DNA of 64,000 nucleotides from Comamonas testosteroni ATCC 11996 (GCF_000241525.1 NZ_AHIL01000043.1:62001-126000); one strand, 5' to 3'. Positions 9,718-18,416 are shown, counted from the first letter of the stretch. Program-made: numbers and translations. Notes: generated by a model from the sequence alone, not told the origin.

Positions 9718-11015
9718 GAGTTCATCAGTCGCACAATCGCATCCGCCGTAGCACCGGCTGCGCCGCGATGCTGCGCCATGAAGTCATGTGCTTTGGCGCG
9801 GGCGGCTTCCAGGTCGGCACCGTTCTGAACCCAGGCCAGCGCATCCTGCACGGCCTGGGCCATATCGGCACTGCGAATGGCTGCACCGGCCTGCACGGCC
9901 AGCTCAGACGCCTGGCTGAAATTAAAGGTATGTGGCCCCAGAATCACAGGCGTGCCACAGGCCAGCGACTCAATCAGGTTCTGCCCGCCCAGAGGCTCAA
10001 AACTGCCGCCCATCAACGCCAGATGCGACATGGCGTAGTACAGCGGCATCTCGCCCAAGGAATCGCCCAGCCAGATAGCGTTGGCCAGCGCGGGTGGCTG
10101 CGCTCCCCACAGACTACGCCTTGATACCGCAAAGCCCGCATCCGCAATCTGCTGCGCCACTGCCTCAAAGCGCTGCGGATGGCGCGGCACGATCAGCCAT
10201 TGCACAGCCTGCATTGCTTCCGGCTGACTTTTAAGCTGCCCCAGAAGCTGGGCTTCTTCACCCTCGCGGCTACTGGCAAAGAGCACGACGGGCTTGCTCA
10301 AGCGCTGCTTCCAGCTCGCAGCCAGACTCAGCAAATGCTCGTCGGGCTGCACATCAAATTTCAGATTGCCCAGCACGGCGCTGACCTGCGCGCCCACATT
10401 ACGCAGGCGGCGCGCATCTTCCTCGCTCTGTGCCCAGACGGCTGCCAGTGCACCATAGGTTCGGCGCGAAATCGCCCCCATCTTGAGCGCCCCCGCTTCG
10501 GACTTGGCATTGAGCCGCGCGTTGGCCAGCACCAGGGGAATGCCTGCGTTGGCACAGCCTGCAATCAGATTGGGCCAGATCTCGGTTTCCATCAGCACAC
10601 CCACGGCGGGGTGAAACTGCGCAATAAAGCGCTGCGTTGCACCCAGCGTGTCCCAAGGCAGCCAGACTTGAACATCGCCTGATTGGAGCAGCTTTGCGCC
10701 CTCTTCTCGCCCCGTCGCAGTGCTGTGCGTCAGCAGCAGACGCATAGCAGGCATGCGCTCGCGCAAGGCCTTGATCAGAATCGCGGCAGCTCGGGTCTCG
10801 CCCAGCGACACCGAATGAATCCACACCCATCGGCCGCGTCCATCGCGCCCCAGATCTGCGGGCTGGTAATGGCCGAAGCGTTCAGGCACGGCCACGCCGT
10901 AGCCTGGCTCAGCCAGCGCTCTGCGACGCAGCTTGCGCCGCAGCAGCGGCTGCACTGCCCAGGCCAACGCACTGAACAGCGCACGGGCAAAGCTCATGGG
11001 AGCCGGTTTGGCCAT
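9714..11015 (-). CDS. waaA: 3-deoxy-D-manno-octulosonic acid (Kdo) transferase
   Basis: WaaA attaches Kdo to lipid A at the cytoplasmic face of the inner membrane. The 433-residue protein has an N-terminal hydrophobic segment (LFSALAWAVQPLL), the GT30 signature WIHSVSLGET with LLTHSTATGREEG, PVGVLMETEIWPNLI (as HPAVGVLMETEIWPNLIAGC in shorter form) and the C-terminal donor-binding region GGSFEPLGGQNLIE plus GPHTFNFSQ. It starts 17 bases after the stop of the phosphomannomutase gene on the same strand, so the two are probably one operon for lipopolysaccharide precursors. Confidence 0.96.
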   Translation of the reverse strand: MAKPAPMSFARALFSALAWAVQPLLRRKLRRRALAEPGYGVAVPERFGHYQPADLGRDGRGRWVWIHSVSLGETRAAAILIKALRERMPAMRLLLTHSTATGREEGAKLLQSGDVQVWLPWDTLGATQRFIAQFHPAVGVLMETEIWPNLIAGCANAGIPLVLANARLNAKSEAGALKMGAISRRTYGALAAVWAQSEEDARRLRNVGAQVSAVLGNLKFDVQPDEHLLSLAASWKQRLSKPVVLFASSREGEEAQLLGQLKSQPEAMQAVQWLIVPRHPQRFEAVAQQIADAGFAVSRRSLWGAQPPALANAIWLGDSLGEMPLYYAMSHLALMGGSFEPLGGQNLIESLACGTPVILGPHTFNFSQASELAVQAGAAIRSADMAQAVQDALAWVQNGADLEAARAKAHDFMAQHRGAAGATADAIVRLMNS

Positions 11016-11032
11016 GCTTGAGGCTGCTTCGA

Positions 11033-12421
11033 TCAGTGCGCAGAAGCGCCCACCTGGGCGTCAGGCTTGACGCGCTTGAGCAAAGCCAGCATCTGCGCTT
11101 CTATGCGCTGCAAGGCTTGCTGTGTATGGCCTTCAAAGCGCAGCACCAGCACCGGCGTGGTATTGCTGGCACGGATCAGACCAAAACCGTCAGCCCAGTC
11201 CACGCGCAGGCCGTCAATGGTGCTGACCCGGGCAGGTTCAGCAAACTCCGTGGCAGCGAGCGCCTGCAGCTCGGCCGCCAGACGATGGGGCTCGCCTTCG
11301 GCACAGGCCACATTGAGCTCTGGTGTAGAGAAGCTGGTGGGCAATGCGTTGAGCAGTGCGCTGGGGTCGGTTTCGCGGCTGACGATTTCGAGCAGACGGC
11401 AGCCGGCATAAGTGCCATCGTCAAAGCCGAACCAGCGCTCCTTGAAGAAGATATGGCCGCTCATCTCGCCACCCAGCGGCGCGCCCAGCTCCTTCATGCG
11501 AGCCTTGACCAGCGAATGGCCGGTCTTGTACATCACGGCCTTGCCGCCGGCAGCTTCGATCTCGGGGGCCAGACGCTGGGTGCACTTGACGTCGAACACG
11601 ATGGAGCCGCCAGGCACGCGTGAAAGCACATCCTTGGCGAACAGCATCATCTGACGGTCGGGGAAGATGTTCTGGCCGTCCTTGGTCACAATGCCCAGGC
11701 GGTCGCCGTCACCGTCAAAGGCCAGACCCAGCTCGGCATCGCTTGTCTGCAGGGCCTGGATCACATCGCGCAGGTTCTCGGGCTTGCTGGGATCGGGATG
11801 ATGATTGGGGAAGTTGCCGTCGACTTCGGAGAACAGCTCGATCACCTCGCAGCCCAGCTGACGGAAGATGGCGGGAGCCGATGCACCGGCCACGCCGTTG
11901 CCGCAGTCCACCACAATCTTCATGGGCCGCGCCAGCTTCACATCGCCCACGATGCGGGCGGTGTAATCGGCCAGCACATCGGCGCGGCTGATCTGTCCGG
12001 CACCGGTAATCGTCCAGTCCTCGGACTCCATGCGCGCGCGCAAGGCCTGGATTTCCTCGCCATAAATGGCTCGGCCTGCCAGCACCATCTTGAAGCCGTT
12101 GTAATCCTTGGGGTTGTGACTGCCCGTCACCTGAATGCCGCTGGTGCACAAGGTGGCGGCGGCAAAGTACAGCATGGGCGTGGTGGCCAGGCCGATGTCG
12201 ATCACATTCACACCCACCTCGGTCAGGCCCTGCATCAACGCAGCCGACAACGCGGGACCCGACAGACGACCATCACGACCCACCGCCACGGCTTTTTCAC
12301 CGGCAACCAGCGCTGCCATGCCGAATGCGCGGCCGATGCCACGGGCGACTTCTTCAGTCAGTGTCGACGGCACGATGCCGCGAATGTCGTAAGCCTTGAA
12401 GATGGAGGATGCAACTTGCAC
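11033..12421 (-). CDS. Phosphomannomutase/phosphoglucomutase
   Basis: A 462-residue alpha-D-phosphohexomutase, interconverting hexose 1- and 6-phosphates for cell-surface sugars. The catalytic phosphoserine is Ser101 in TGSHNPKDYNG, the metal-binding loop is DGDGDR at 236-241, the sugar-specificity loop is GGEMSGHIFF, and the phosphate-binding loop is near RASNTTPVL. The N-terminal FKAYDIRG is standard. AlgC/ManB-type enzymes have this length and these motifs; whether glucose or mannose is preferred cannot be read off. It lies just upstream of waaA. A hairpin at 12509-12538 separates it from prpE. Confidence 0.94.
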   Translation of the reverse strand: MQVASSIFKAYDIRGIVPSTLTEEVARGIGRAFGMAALVAGEKAVAVGRDGRLSGPALSAALMQGLTEVGVNVIDIGLATTPMLYFAAATLCTSGIQVTGSHNPKDYNGFKMVLAGRAIYGEEIQALRARMESEDWTITGAGQISRADVLADYTARIVGDVKLARPMKIVVDCGNGVAGASAPAIFRQLGCEVIELFSEVDGNFPNHHPDPSKPENLRDVIQALQTSDAELGLAFDGDGDRLGIVTKDGQNIFPDRQMMLFAKDVLSRVPGGSIVFDVKCTQRLAPEIEAAGGKAVMYKTGHSLVKARMKELGAPLGGEMSGHIFFKERWFGFDDGTYAGCRLLEIVSRETDPSALLNALPTSFSTPELNVACAEGEPHRLAAELQALAATEFAEPARVSTIDGLRVDWADGFGLIRASNTTPVLVLRFEGHTQQALQRIEAQMLALLKRVKPDAQVGASAH

Positions 12422-12508
12422 GACAGCTCTTTCTCGAAGTTTTTCTATTTCATAGCGCCAGGCAACGGACCGCGTGGCGTGATCGGGCGATTTTAGGCTG
12501 CAAACAGC

Positions 12509-12538
12509 AAGGCCTGCGCCTTGATGGTCGCAGGCCTT
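12509..12538 (-). terminator. Hairpin between prpE and the phosphohexomutase gene
   Basis: A perfect 10-bp stem (aaggcctgcg / cgcaggcctt) around a 10-base loop, 85 bases past the prpE stop on the minus strand. The sequence after it on that strand (gctgtttgc) is only mildly T-rich, so this is a weak intrinsic terminator or another structured element. Confidence 0.5.
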
Positions 12539-12623
12539 GAACTATCGATTCGCCGCAATCCCGACACGCCGCCCCTGCGGCGCTAGCTGCGGGAGTGAAG
12601 CTCCACAACAACCGTTGCGGAAG

Positions 12624-14516
12624 TTACAGCCGCTGTTGCACCTGGGCCAGGGCCGCCGGATCTTCCATGGTGCTCAGGTCACCGGGATCACGACCTTCGG
12701 CCACGGCCTGCAAGGCCCGGCGCAGCAGCTTGCCGCTGCGTGTCTTGGGCAGAGCCGTGACGAAAATCACACGAGACGGACGCGCAACCGCACCCAGACG
12801 CGAATCGACCAGCTTCATCACATCGGCTTCGAGGGCCTTGCTGGAGACCTCGTCTGCCACCAAGGCCGCGTCACGCACCACGGCAAAGGCCAGTGCAGCC
12901 TGGCCCTTGAGATTGTCGGCAACGCCAACCACGGCCACTTCGGCAATCTGGGCATGGGCAGAGATGCTCTCCTCGATCTCCCGCGTGCCCAGGCGATGAC
13001 CCGCCACATTGATCACATCGTCGGTACGGCCGAGGATGAAGTAGTAGCCGTCCTCATCGCGGATGCCCCAGTCGAAGGTGCTGTAGATCAGCCGACCCGG
13101 AATGCTCTTCCAGTAGGTGTTGACAAAGCGGTTGTCGTCACGCCAGACCGTCTGCATGCAACCGGGCGGCAGCGGACCTTCGATCGCCAGCACGCCCTTC
13201 TGATTCGCCTGGGTCAACTCCTCGCCGCTGGCGTCATCGATGAGCTTGACGTTGTAGCCATAGACCGCCCGTCCCGGACTGCCAAAACGCGTGGCCTGCT
13301 TTTGCACGCCGTTGCACAGCGTCATGATGGGCCAGCCGGTCTCGGTCTGCCAGTAGTTGTCGATGATGGGCTTGCTGATGGCCTGGCTGATCCAGGTCGC
13401 CGTGGGCTCGTCCAGCGGCTCGCCGGCCAGCCACAGGGCCTTGAGGCTGGAGATGTCGTAGCGCTTGAGGTAATCCGCATCATGCTTTTTGAGCACGCGA
13501 ATCGCCGTCGGCGCCGAGAACATGTGCGTGACCTTGTATTTCTCGACAATGCTCCACCAGATGCCGGCATCAGGGTTGACCGGCAGACCCTCGTACATCA
13601 CCGTGGCCATGCCCGCAATCAGCGGCGCATAGATGATGTAGCTATGACCCACGACCCAGCCGATATCGCTGGTGCAGAAGAAGGTCTGCCCGGCCTGGGC
13701 ATCGAAGATGTGCGGCATGCTGGCCGCCAGCGCCACGGTATAGCCGCCCGTATCGCGCTGCACGCCCTTGGGCTTGCCCGTGGTGCCGCTGGTATAGAGG
13801 GTGTAGCTGGGATGGGTTGATTCCACCCAGACGCAATCCACCTGCGCATCCATGTGTCGGGCACGCAAGGCCGACCAGTCATGGTCGCGGCCCGCCTTCA
13901 TGGGCATTTCGGCCAGTCCGCGGTTGACCATCAGCACGGCAGCGGGCTGGTGACTGGACTGCCTGAGCGCTTCATCCAGCAAAGGCTTGTAGGCCACGAC
14001 GCGGCCGCCGCGCGAGCCCGCATCGGCACTGATGATGACCTTGGGTTCGGCATCATCGATTCGCGACGCCAGCGCGCCCGAAGCAAAGCCGCCGAACACG
14101 ACGGAGTGAACGGCACCCAGACGCACGCAGGCCAGCATGGCAAAGCAGGCCTCGGCAACCATGGGCATATAGATCTGCACGCGGTCGCCTTTTTGCACAC
14201 CCAGCGACTGCAGCACGGCAGCCATGCGATTGACCTCCGCATGCAGCTCGCGATAGCTATAGACCTTTTCGGTGCGGGTTTCGGTGGAAATGGCGATCAA
14301 CGCATTCTGATCGCCGCGCGCTGCCAGATGGCGGTCAATGGCGTTATGGCAAAGATTCGTTCTGCCGCCCACAAACCATTTGGCAAATGGCGGGTTGCTG
14401 TAGTCACAGATCTGCTGCGGCTTCTGCTGCCAATCGATCAGACCGGCCTGCTCTGCCCAGAAGCCGTCGCGGTCATCAATGGAACGCTGATAAAAATCTT
14501 CGAAATGCGTGGTCAT
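12624..14516 (-). CDS. prpE: Propionyl-CoA synthetase
   Basis: An AMP-forming acyl-CoA synthetase of 630 residues that activates propionate with ATP and CoA. The AMP-binding signature is YTSGTTGKPKGV, adenine-binding motifs include DNYWQTETGWP, the hinge region is FILGRTDDVINVAGHRLGT and the catalytic lysine lies in KTRSGKLLRR. The N-terminal DYSNPPFAKWFVGGRTN is, from memory, typical of PrpE rather than acetyl-CoA synthetase. I start at 14516 because AAGGAGAC lies eight bases upstream; an upstream ATG would add 17 residues. No prpBCD genes are adjacent, so the methylcitrate cycle must be encoded elsewhere. Confidence 0.93.
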   Translation of the reverse strand: MTTHFEDFYQRSIDDRDGFWAEQAGLIDWQQKPQQICDYSNPPFAKWFVGGRTNLCHNAIDRHLAARGDQNALIAISTETRTEKVYSYRELHAEVNRMAAVLQSLGVQKGDRVQIYMPMVAEACFAMLACVRLGAVHSVVFGGFASGALASRIDDAEPKVIISADAGSRGGRVVAYKPLLDEALRQSSHQPAAVLMVNRGLAEMPMKAGRDHDWSALRARHMDAQVDCVWVESTHPSYTLYTSGTTGKPKGVQRDTGGYTVALAASMPHIFDAQAGQTFFCTSDIGWVVGHSYIIYAPLIAGMATVMYEGLPVNPDAGIWWSIVEKYKVTHMFSAPTAIRVLKKHDADYLKRYDISSLKALWLAGEPLDEPTATWISQAISKPIIDNYWQTETGWPIMTLCNGVQKQATRFGSPGRAVYGYNVKLIDDASGEELTQANQKGVLAIEGPLPPGCMQTVWRDDNRFVNTYWKSIPGRLIYSTFDWGIRDEDGYYFILGRTDDVINVAGHRLGTREIEESISAHAQIAEVAVVGVADNLKGQAALAFAVVRDAALVADEVSSKALEADVMKLVDSRLGAVARPSRVIFVTALPKTRSGKLLRRALQAVAEGRDPGDLSTMEDPAALAQVQQRL

Positions 14517-14881
14517 GAATATGTCTCCTTGACTCTCCGTCTTTTGCAGAGAGCTTTCTGAATTCATAATTATTCATAACGCGCTTGCCGAAAACTGACA
14601 GCACTTGACTATCGCACCAACACCGCGTCAGAGCACAGGCCCCGAGCACGCTCAGTTCCTCGGTCCTCCTTGAAGCCCTCTTCCCGGATGTCGTGTCCGC
14701 CCCGCCATGGTGTAGAGCGTATGGCTCCTGGCTCCTCTGTGGACGCCCCATGAAGACGGAGTATCAAGCCGGGCCGCAACTCCCGGGACCTGAGTGCCAC
14801 AAGCCGAAAATGTGACGGTCGATGCGCAGCCCAAAGAAAAAGCGCCCAGAAGGCGCTTGTTTCCTGAATGGCTACCGGCAA
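14517..14881. other. Gene-free stretch upstream of prpE
   Basis: No supported gene. Next to prpE there is an AT-rich segment with the octamer attcataa at 14562-14569 and 14572-14579, exactly 10 bp apart. The distal end holds the terminator of the hydrolase gene. Short open frames here have poor codon use and no family resemblance. Confidence 0.6.
14834..14858 (-). terminator. Intrinsic terminator of the isochorismatase-like gene
   Basis: Stem aagcgcc / ggcgctt around cagaa. On the minus strand it is followed by a run of T (gcgctttttcttt), 24 bases past the stop of the hydrolase gene. Confidence 0.85.
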
Positions 14882-15484
14882 TTACTTGACCAGAGCCAGC
14901 ATCTCCTTGAAGGCAGGGTCTTCGCAGGTGCGCAGCCACTCGAACATCACCATCTCGGTGGTCACCAGCTCGGCGCCGGCACCTGCCAGACGGTCAAATG
15001 CTGCATCCCGGTTACGCTCGGTACGCGAGCCGCAGGCATCCGTCACCACCCACACATCGAACTCGTCTTCCAGCAGCTCCAGCGCCGTCTGCAACAGGCA
15101 GACATGGGTTTCGCAGCCGGCAATCACCACCATATTGCGCTCGGGCGCCTGCTGCTGGGGCTTTTGCAGATGCTTGGGCAGGCTGCGCGCATTGCCGCCC
15201 TGGGGCTTGGCGGGAGGACGCAGCCATTCGCCCAGCCCCTCCGGCACGGCGCTGAAATACATTTTCTCCAGTGTCTTCTGGCACAGAGCCTTGAGCTCCG
15301 CATTGTTGGCGCCAAGGCGCGAGGGGTTCTGCTCCGTCCCCCAGACAGGCACCTCCAGCAGCTGCGCCATCTTGGCCAGCTTGACCGCATTGGCCAGCGC
15401 TTGCGTGCCTTCGTGAATGACGGGCATCAGCTTGTCCTGGTAGTCCACCAGAACCAGTTGCGACTCGGAAGCTTCTAACAACAT
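14882..15484 (-). CDS. Isochorismatase-family cysteine hydrolase
   Basis: A 200-residue hydrolase of the isochorismatase superfamily (YcaC-like). The catalytic triad is readable: Asp14 in LVLVDYQDKL, Lys74 in EKMYFSA and Cys129 in GCETHVCLLQ, with the preceding cis-peptide region VVIAGCETH. Members cleave C-N or ether bonds in diverse small molecules, so the substrate is open. It is a single gene with its own terminator, transcribed away from the NlpC/P60 gene. Confidence 0.88.
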   Translation of the reverse strand: MLLEASESQLVLVDYQDKLMPVIHEGTQALANAVKLAKMAQLLEVPVWGTEQNPSRLGANNAELKALCQKTLEKMYFSAVPEGLGEWLRPPAKPQGGNARSLPKHLQKPQQQAPERNMVVIAGCETHVCLLQTALELLEDEFDVWVVTDACGSRTERNRDAAFDRLAGAGAELVTTEMVMFEWLRTCEDPAFKEMLALVK

Positions 15485-15836
15485 GGCAAATCTTTCTTAA
15501 AACTGTGTCAAGCCTGACGCAAAAAAGGCGCAGCGCTTGCGCAAGACCGTCGTGCGATGGGCTGAGGAAGCGCACCGCATCGGCTGCAATCGATGGCGCT
15601 ATTGTCGCTGCAAGCGCATGTCGGGGCAGAAAGTCCGTCAATGCAACGCCTTTCGCATGTCAATACCATGAATTGGTGCATTCCCGACCCGCATTCACCA
15701 GAATGGGGAAATTACGTACTGTCATACGCTGCAAATTTGAGAGCACCTCACGCAATAAGCTTATGCCCGCAGCTCACTTGCTGTGCCGCATCAAAAACCA
15801 AGAGAAAAAATTGGAAATAGAGCCCCCATCCTACAA
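15485..15836. other. Divergent intergenic region without a gene
   Basis: About 350 bases between the divergent hydrolase and NlpC/P60 genes. No convincing ORF or strong hairpin; the part nearer the NlpC gene is AT-richer and presumably holds its promoter. Confidence 0.5.
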
Positions 15837-16487
15837 ATGAACGTGTTACCCTCACGCCCCATGTCCCGATGGCTTATTGCACTTCTATTTGTCGGCGTTA
15901 CCTCAGCGCACGCGGCGCCTAGCGAGCAGCGTGACGACGACATGGCCCAGTTGCTGGTCAACCGCGGCCTCATCACCCAGTTGCGTGAAGCTCGCCACTC
16001 CGTGGCCGAGAAGACGACTGACTTCGTGCGCGAAGCACGTCAGAACGTGGCCGAAAAAACCTCCGATCTGGTGGTGACGGCCATGGGCTTCCTTGGTGTT
16101 CCCTATCGCCTGGGTGGGACCAACGCCGAAACCGGCTTCGACTGCAGCGGTTTCGTGCGCGCCATCTACTCCCAGACCATGGGCAAGGTTCTGCCTCGCG
16201 TCTCTGCCGAACAGGCCAATGCCACCCAGCAGATCGACCGCAGCGACCTCAAGCCTGGTGATCTGGTGTTTTTCAACACCATGCGCCGCACATTCAGCCA
16301 TGTGGGCATCTACGTGGGTGACGGCAAATTCATCCACGCACCGCGCACCGGTGCCAGCGTGCGCGTGGAAAGCATGCAGACCTCCTACTGGGCGCGCCGC
16401 TTCGACGGCGCCCGTCGCGTCGAAGGCGCTGACGCCTCGGCAACCACGGCTGCTGCATATAGCGCCCTGGGCCCATTGCAGCCCTGA
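15837..16487 (+). CDS. NlpC/P60 family peptidoglycan endopeptidase
   Basis: A 216-residue exported cysteine peptidase likely to cut peptide bonds of peptidoglycan stems. Residues 9-26 are a signal peptide (MSRWLIALLFVGVTSAHA). The NlpC/P60 domain spans about 80-195 with Cys103 (FDCSGFVRAIY), His155 (FSHVGIYVGDG) and His167 (KFIHAPRTG) as the triad. Between signal and domain there is a 14-residue duplication, REAR-x-x-VAEKT-x-D-x-V, at about 50-63 and 66-79, probably a helical linker. The start could also be the ATG at 15861; neither has a strong ribosome site. A classic terminator follows. Confidence 0.9.
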   Translation: MNVLPSRPMSRWLIALLFVGVTSAHAAPSEQRDDDMAQLLVNRGLITQLREARHSVAEKTTDFVREARQNVAEKTSDLVVTAMGFLGVPYRLGGTNAETGFDCSGFVRAIYSQTMGKVLPRVSAEQANATQQIDRSDLKPGDLVFFNTMRRTFSHVGIYVGDGKFIHAPRTGASVRVESMQTSYWARRFDGARRVEGADASATTAAAYSALGPLQP

Positions 16488-16507
16488 TTCCGAATCGGGG
16501 CTTGACC

Positions 16508-16538
16508 AAAACGCCTGCAGAAAGCAGGCGTTTTTGTT
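16508..16538 (+). terminator. Intrinsic terminator of the NlpC/P60 gene
   Basis: Stem aacgcctgc / gcaggcgtt around agaaa, then ttttgtttc, 21 bases after the stop codon. Confidence 0.92.
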
Positions 16539-16684
16539 TCGCCCTTGGGCCCCGATGTAGCCCATGCCTCTGTGTGTTTTCACGCAAGAACCGCGCTCGC
16601 GCCTACATTCAGAATCGTCCGACAGAGTCGAACCGTCGGGCCGCGTAGAGTCACTTTCGTCAAAGCACCAACAGGGAACAGAAT

Positions 16685-16936
16685 ATGTCCATCATCGGAA
16701 CCATCATCGTCGGCCTTATCGTCGGTTTGATTGCTCGGGCCATCAAGCCCGGCAATGACAGCATGGGCTGGATCATGACGATTCTTCTCGGTATCGTCGG
16801 CTCGTTTGTAGCTACCTATCTGGGCTCGGCCATGGGCTGGTACCAGCCCGGACAAACCGCAGGCTGGATTGCATCGGTCATTGGGGCCGTGATTCTTTTG
16901 TTTATTTATGGCATGGTGCGCGGTAAGGCCAACTGA
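16685..16936 (+). CDS. GlsB/YeaQ/YmgE-family stress-response membrane protein
   Basis: An 83-residue protein of the transglycosylase-associated (YeaQ/YmgE) family. It has three predicted TM helices: residues 3-20, 27-47 and 58-77, with the conserved GLIARAIKPG after helix 1 and a Gly-rich second helix (ILLGIVGSFVATYLG). AACAGGGAACAG lies before the ATG. The family is linked to general or acid stress in enterics, but its biochemical role is not known. It stands as its own unit between two terminators. Confidence 0.93.
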   Translation: MSIIGTIIVGLIVGLIARAIKPGNDSMGWIMTILLGIVGSFVATYLGSAMGWYQPGQTAGWIASVIGAVILLFIYGMVRGKAN

Positions 16937-16951
16937 ATCTGAATTCCGACC

Positions 16952-16976
16952 AAAAGGGGCCGACAAGCCCCTTTTT
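16952..16976 (+). terminator. Intrinsic terminator of the GlsB/YeaQ gene
   Basis: Stem aaaaggggc / gcccctttt around cgacaa with a T-run, just past the stop. Confidence 0.9.
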
Positions 16977-17002
16977 CTATTTCCGTCATCTCCTTATCGA
17001 AT

Positions 17003-17608
17003 ATGTGGAAAAAAGACCCGAGCTTCAGAAACCTTAGTGCGACCAGAGCGGAGCGCAAAGACATTGCCCAAGCCGCTGAACGGGCCCGCAAATTACTGAG
17101 AAGACGGGCACTCGTCAGCGCTGCCGCCAGTGCCATCCCCATACCCGGTCTGGACTGGGCTGCAGATGCCGCCCTGCTCGCCCAGCTCTATCCGCGCATC
17201 AACCAGGAGTTCGGGTTGACGCCAGAGCAACTCGACCAACTCACGCCAGGAAAGCGCGAGCAAGTCCAGAAAGCCATCGCCATGGTTGGCTCCGTGCTGA
17301 TCGGCAAGTTCATCACCCGCGACATGGTGCTGCGCCTCGGCAAAGCCATGGGTTTGCGCACGAGCACCAGGCAGGCCGCCAAATATGTGCCGCTACTGGG
17401 CCAGCTCGCAGCTGCGTCCATAGGCTACGCGACGCTGCGCTATCTGGGCGAGCGCCATATTCAGGACTGTATGCGGGTGGTGGAAGAAGCCGAACTGGAC
17501 ATTCCAGGCCGCTGGCTGGACACCCGAAATCTGCTGCAACGCAATAGCGATCTGGTGCGCAATTGGCAGCAGGATCGCGGTCCCTGGCAGCGTGGCCGTG
17601 AAGACTGA
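17003..17608 (+). CDS. DUF697/YcjF-like hypothetical protein
   Basis: A 201-residue protein without a signal peptide. After a basic N-terminus (RARKLLRRRALVSAAAS) it has the motif SAIPIPGLDWAADAALLAQLYPRI in parts; the IP-x-PG-x-D segment and the later KYVPLLGQLAAASIGYATLRYLG recall the DUF697 region of YcjF-type proteins, where two hydrophobic helices may touch the membrane. No catalytic motif is seen. It lies 30 bases before the EVE-domain gene on the same strand and may share its transcript. Function unknown. Confidence 0.75.
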   Translation: MWKKDPSFRNLSATRAERKDIAQAAERARKLLRRRALVSAAASAIPIPGLDWAADAALLAQLYPRINQEFGLTPEQLDQLTPGKREQVQKAIAMVGSVLIGKFITRDMVLRLGKAMGLRTSTRQAAKYVPLLGQLAAASIGYATLRYLGERHIQDCMRVVEEAELDIPGRWLDTRNLLQRNSDLVRNWQQDRGPWQRGRED

Positions 17609-17638
17609 GACAGCTCCCCCCTCACAGACAATGCACCT

Positions 17639-18127
17639 ATGAACGACAGCAGCCCCCAAGCCCATCGTTACTGGCTCATGAAGAACGAGCCCGACGAGTA
17701 CTCCATCGACCATGCTCTGGCATCCCCCGAGCAGACCATTGCCTGGAATGGCGTGCGCAATTACCAGGCACGCAATTTCATGCGTGACGATATGCAGGTG
17801 GGTGACGGCGTGCTGTACTGGCATTCCAGTTGCGCCGAACCCGGGATTTACGGCATTGCCCGCATTGCTGGCAATCTGCGCGTGGACCCTTCCCAGTTCG
17901 ACCCTGCGGACCCCTACTACGACCCAAAGTCACAGACAGACAAACCGCGCTGGCTTATGCTGGATGTGCAGGCGCTGAAAAAGATCCGCCCACTGCTGAT
18001 GCCGGAACTACGCGAGCAACCTCAACTGGCGCAGATGCGCGTGCTGCAAAAAGGCAATCGTCTCTCCATTACCCCCGTGACCGAAGCCGAATGGCAATGC
18101 ATTCAGTCTCTGCTGCAAGAGAGTTGA
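17639..18127 (+). CDS. EVE-domain protein
   Basis: A 162-residue single EVE domain, related to PUA and YTH folds, which bind modified bases in DNA or RNA. The family markers are present: WLMKNEPDEYSID at the N-terminus, WNGVRNYQARNFMRDDM, GDGVLYWHSS, GIYGIARI, and DPKSQTDKPRWLMLDV. This is the full usual length. Bacterial single-domain members are widespread and their ligands are mostly unknown. It follows the DUF697-like gene by 30 bases, and no modification or restriction genes are next to it. Confidence 0.92.
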   Translation: MNDSSPQAHRYWLMKNEPDEYSIDHALASPEQTIAWNGVRNYQARNFMRDDMQVGDGVLYWHSSCAEPGIYGIARIAGNLRVDPSQFDPADPYYDPKSQTDKPRWLMLDVQALKKIRPLLMPELREQPQLAQMRVLQKGNRLSITPVTEAEWQCIQSLLQES

Positions 18128-18416
18128 GGCTGAGCATGTGCATGCTCTTCCTGTCATAGCAAGCTGTGCTGATACTGGCGTGAAATTAATGCGATTTCCA
18201 TCATAAGCAATCTCGAGAGTAACAAAATCCGATAATGCCGGCTTTGCGTTGCTGCCCGACCCAAGGCTCAGCGGAACCCAAGAACGGTGCCCTGCTTCAG
18301 GGTATGTCCTAACCATTAATAACACAGTGGCAACCAAGCTGAGACTCATCTCTGCGGCGCATTGCCACGCGCAGGCCGGTGCAGATTTTGTGCCGGCTCT
18401 CTTGTTCTTGTAGAAG
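18128..18416 (+). promoter_or_regulatory. Candidate structured leader of puuP
   Basis: This 289-base untranslated stretch ends at the puuP start and shows several potential pairings on the plus strand. A small hairpin gccct-gcttc-agggt lies at 18289-18303. Segment gtggcaa (18327-18333) can pair with ttgccac (18362-18368). Segment ctgcg (18352-18356) can pair with cgcag (18370-18374); the two pairings cross, so they would form a pseudoknot or exclude each other. A stable terminator-like hairpin follows at 18375-18397. It matches none of the riboswitch consensus sequences I can recall (TPP, guanidine-I/II, SAM, SAH, glycine). Attenuation is an inference. Confidence 0.4.
18375..18410 (+). terminator. 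Terminator-like hairpin just before the puuP start codon
   Basis: Stem gccggtgca / tgtgccggc (nine pairs, two of them G-U) around gattt, followed by tctcttgttcttg. It ends about 20 bases before the ATG, where a terminator makes sense only as a control switch. Confidence 0.55.

Noticed and set aside
14609-14939. Several short minus-strand frames upstream of prpE
   Set aside because: They overlap each other and a terminator, and have no protein-like features.
18338-18344. gctgaga resembling the TPP riboswitch motif in the puuP leader
   Set aside because: The other TPP elements (the GGGGTGC start and the ctggataatgccag-type segment) are absent in the right order, and puuP is not a thiamine gene.
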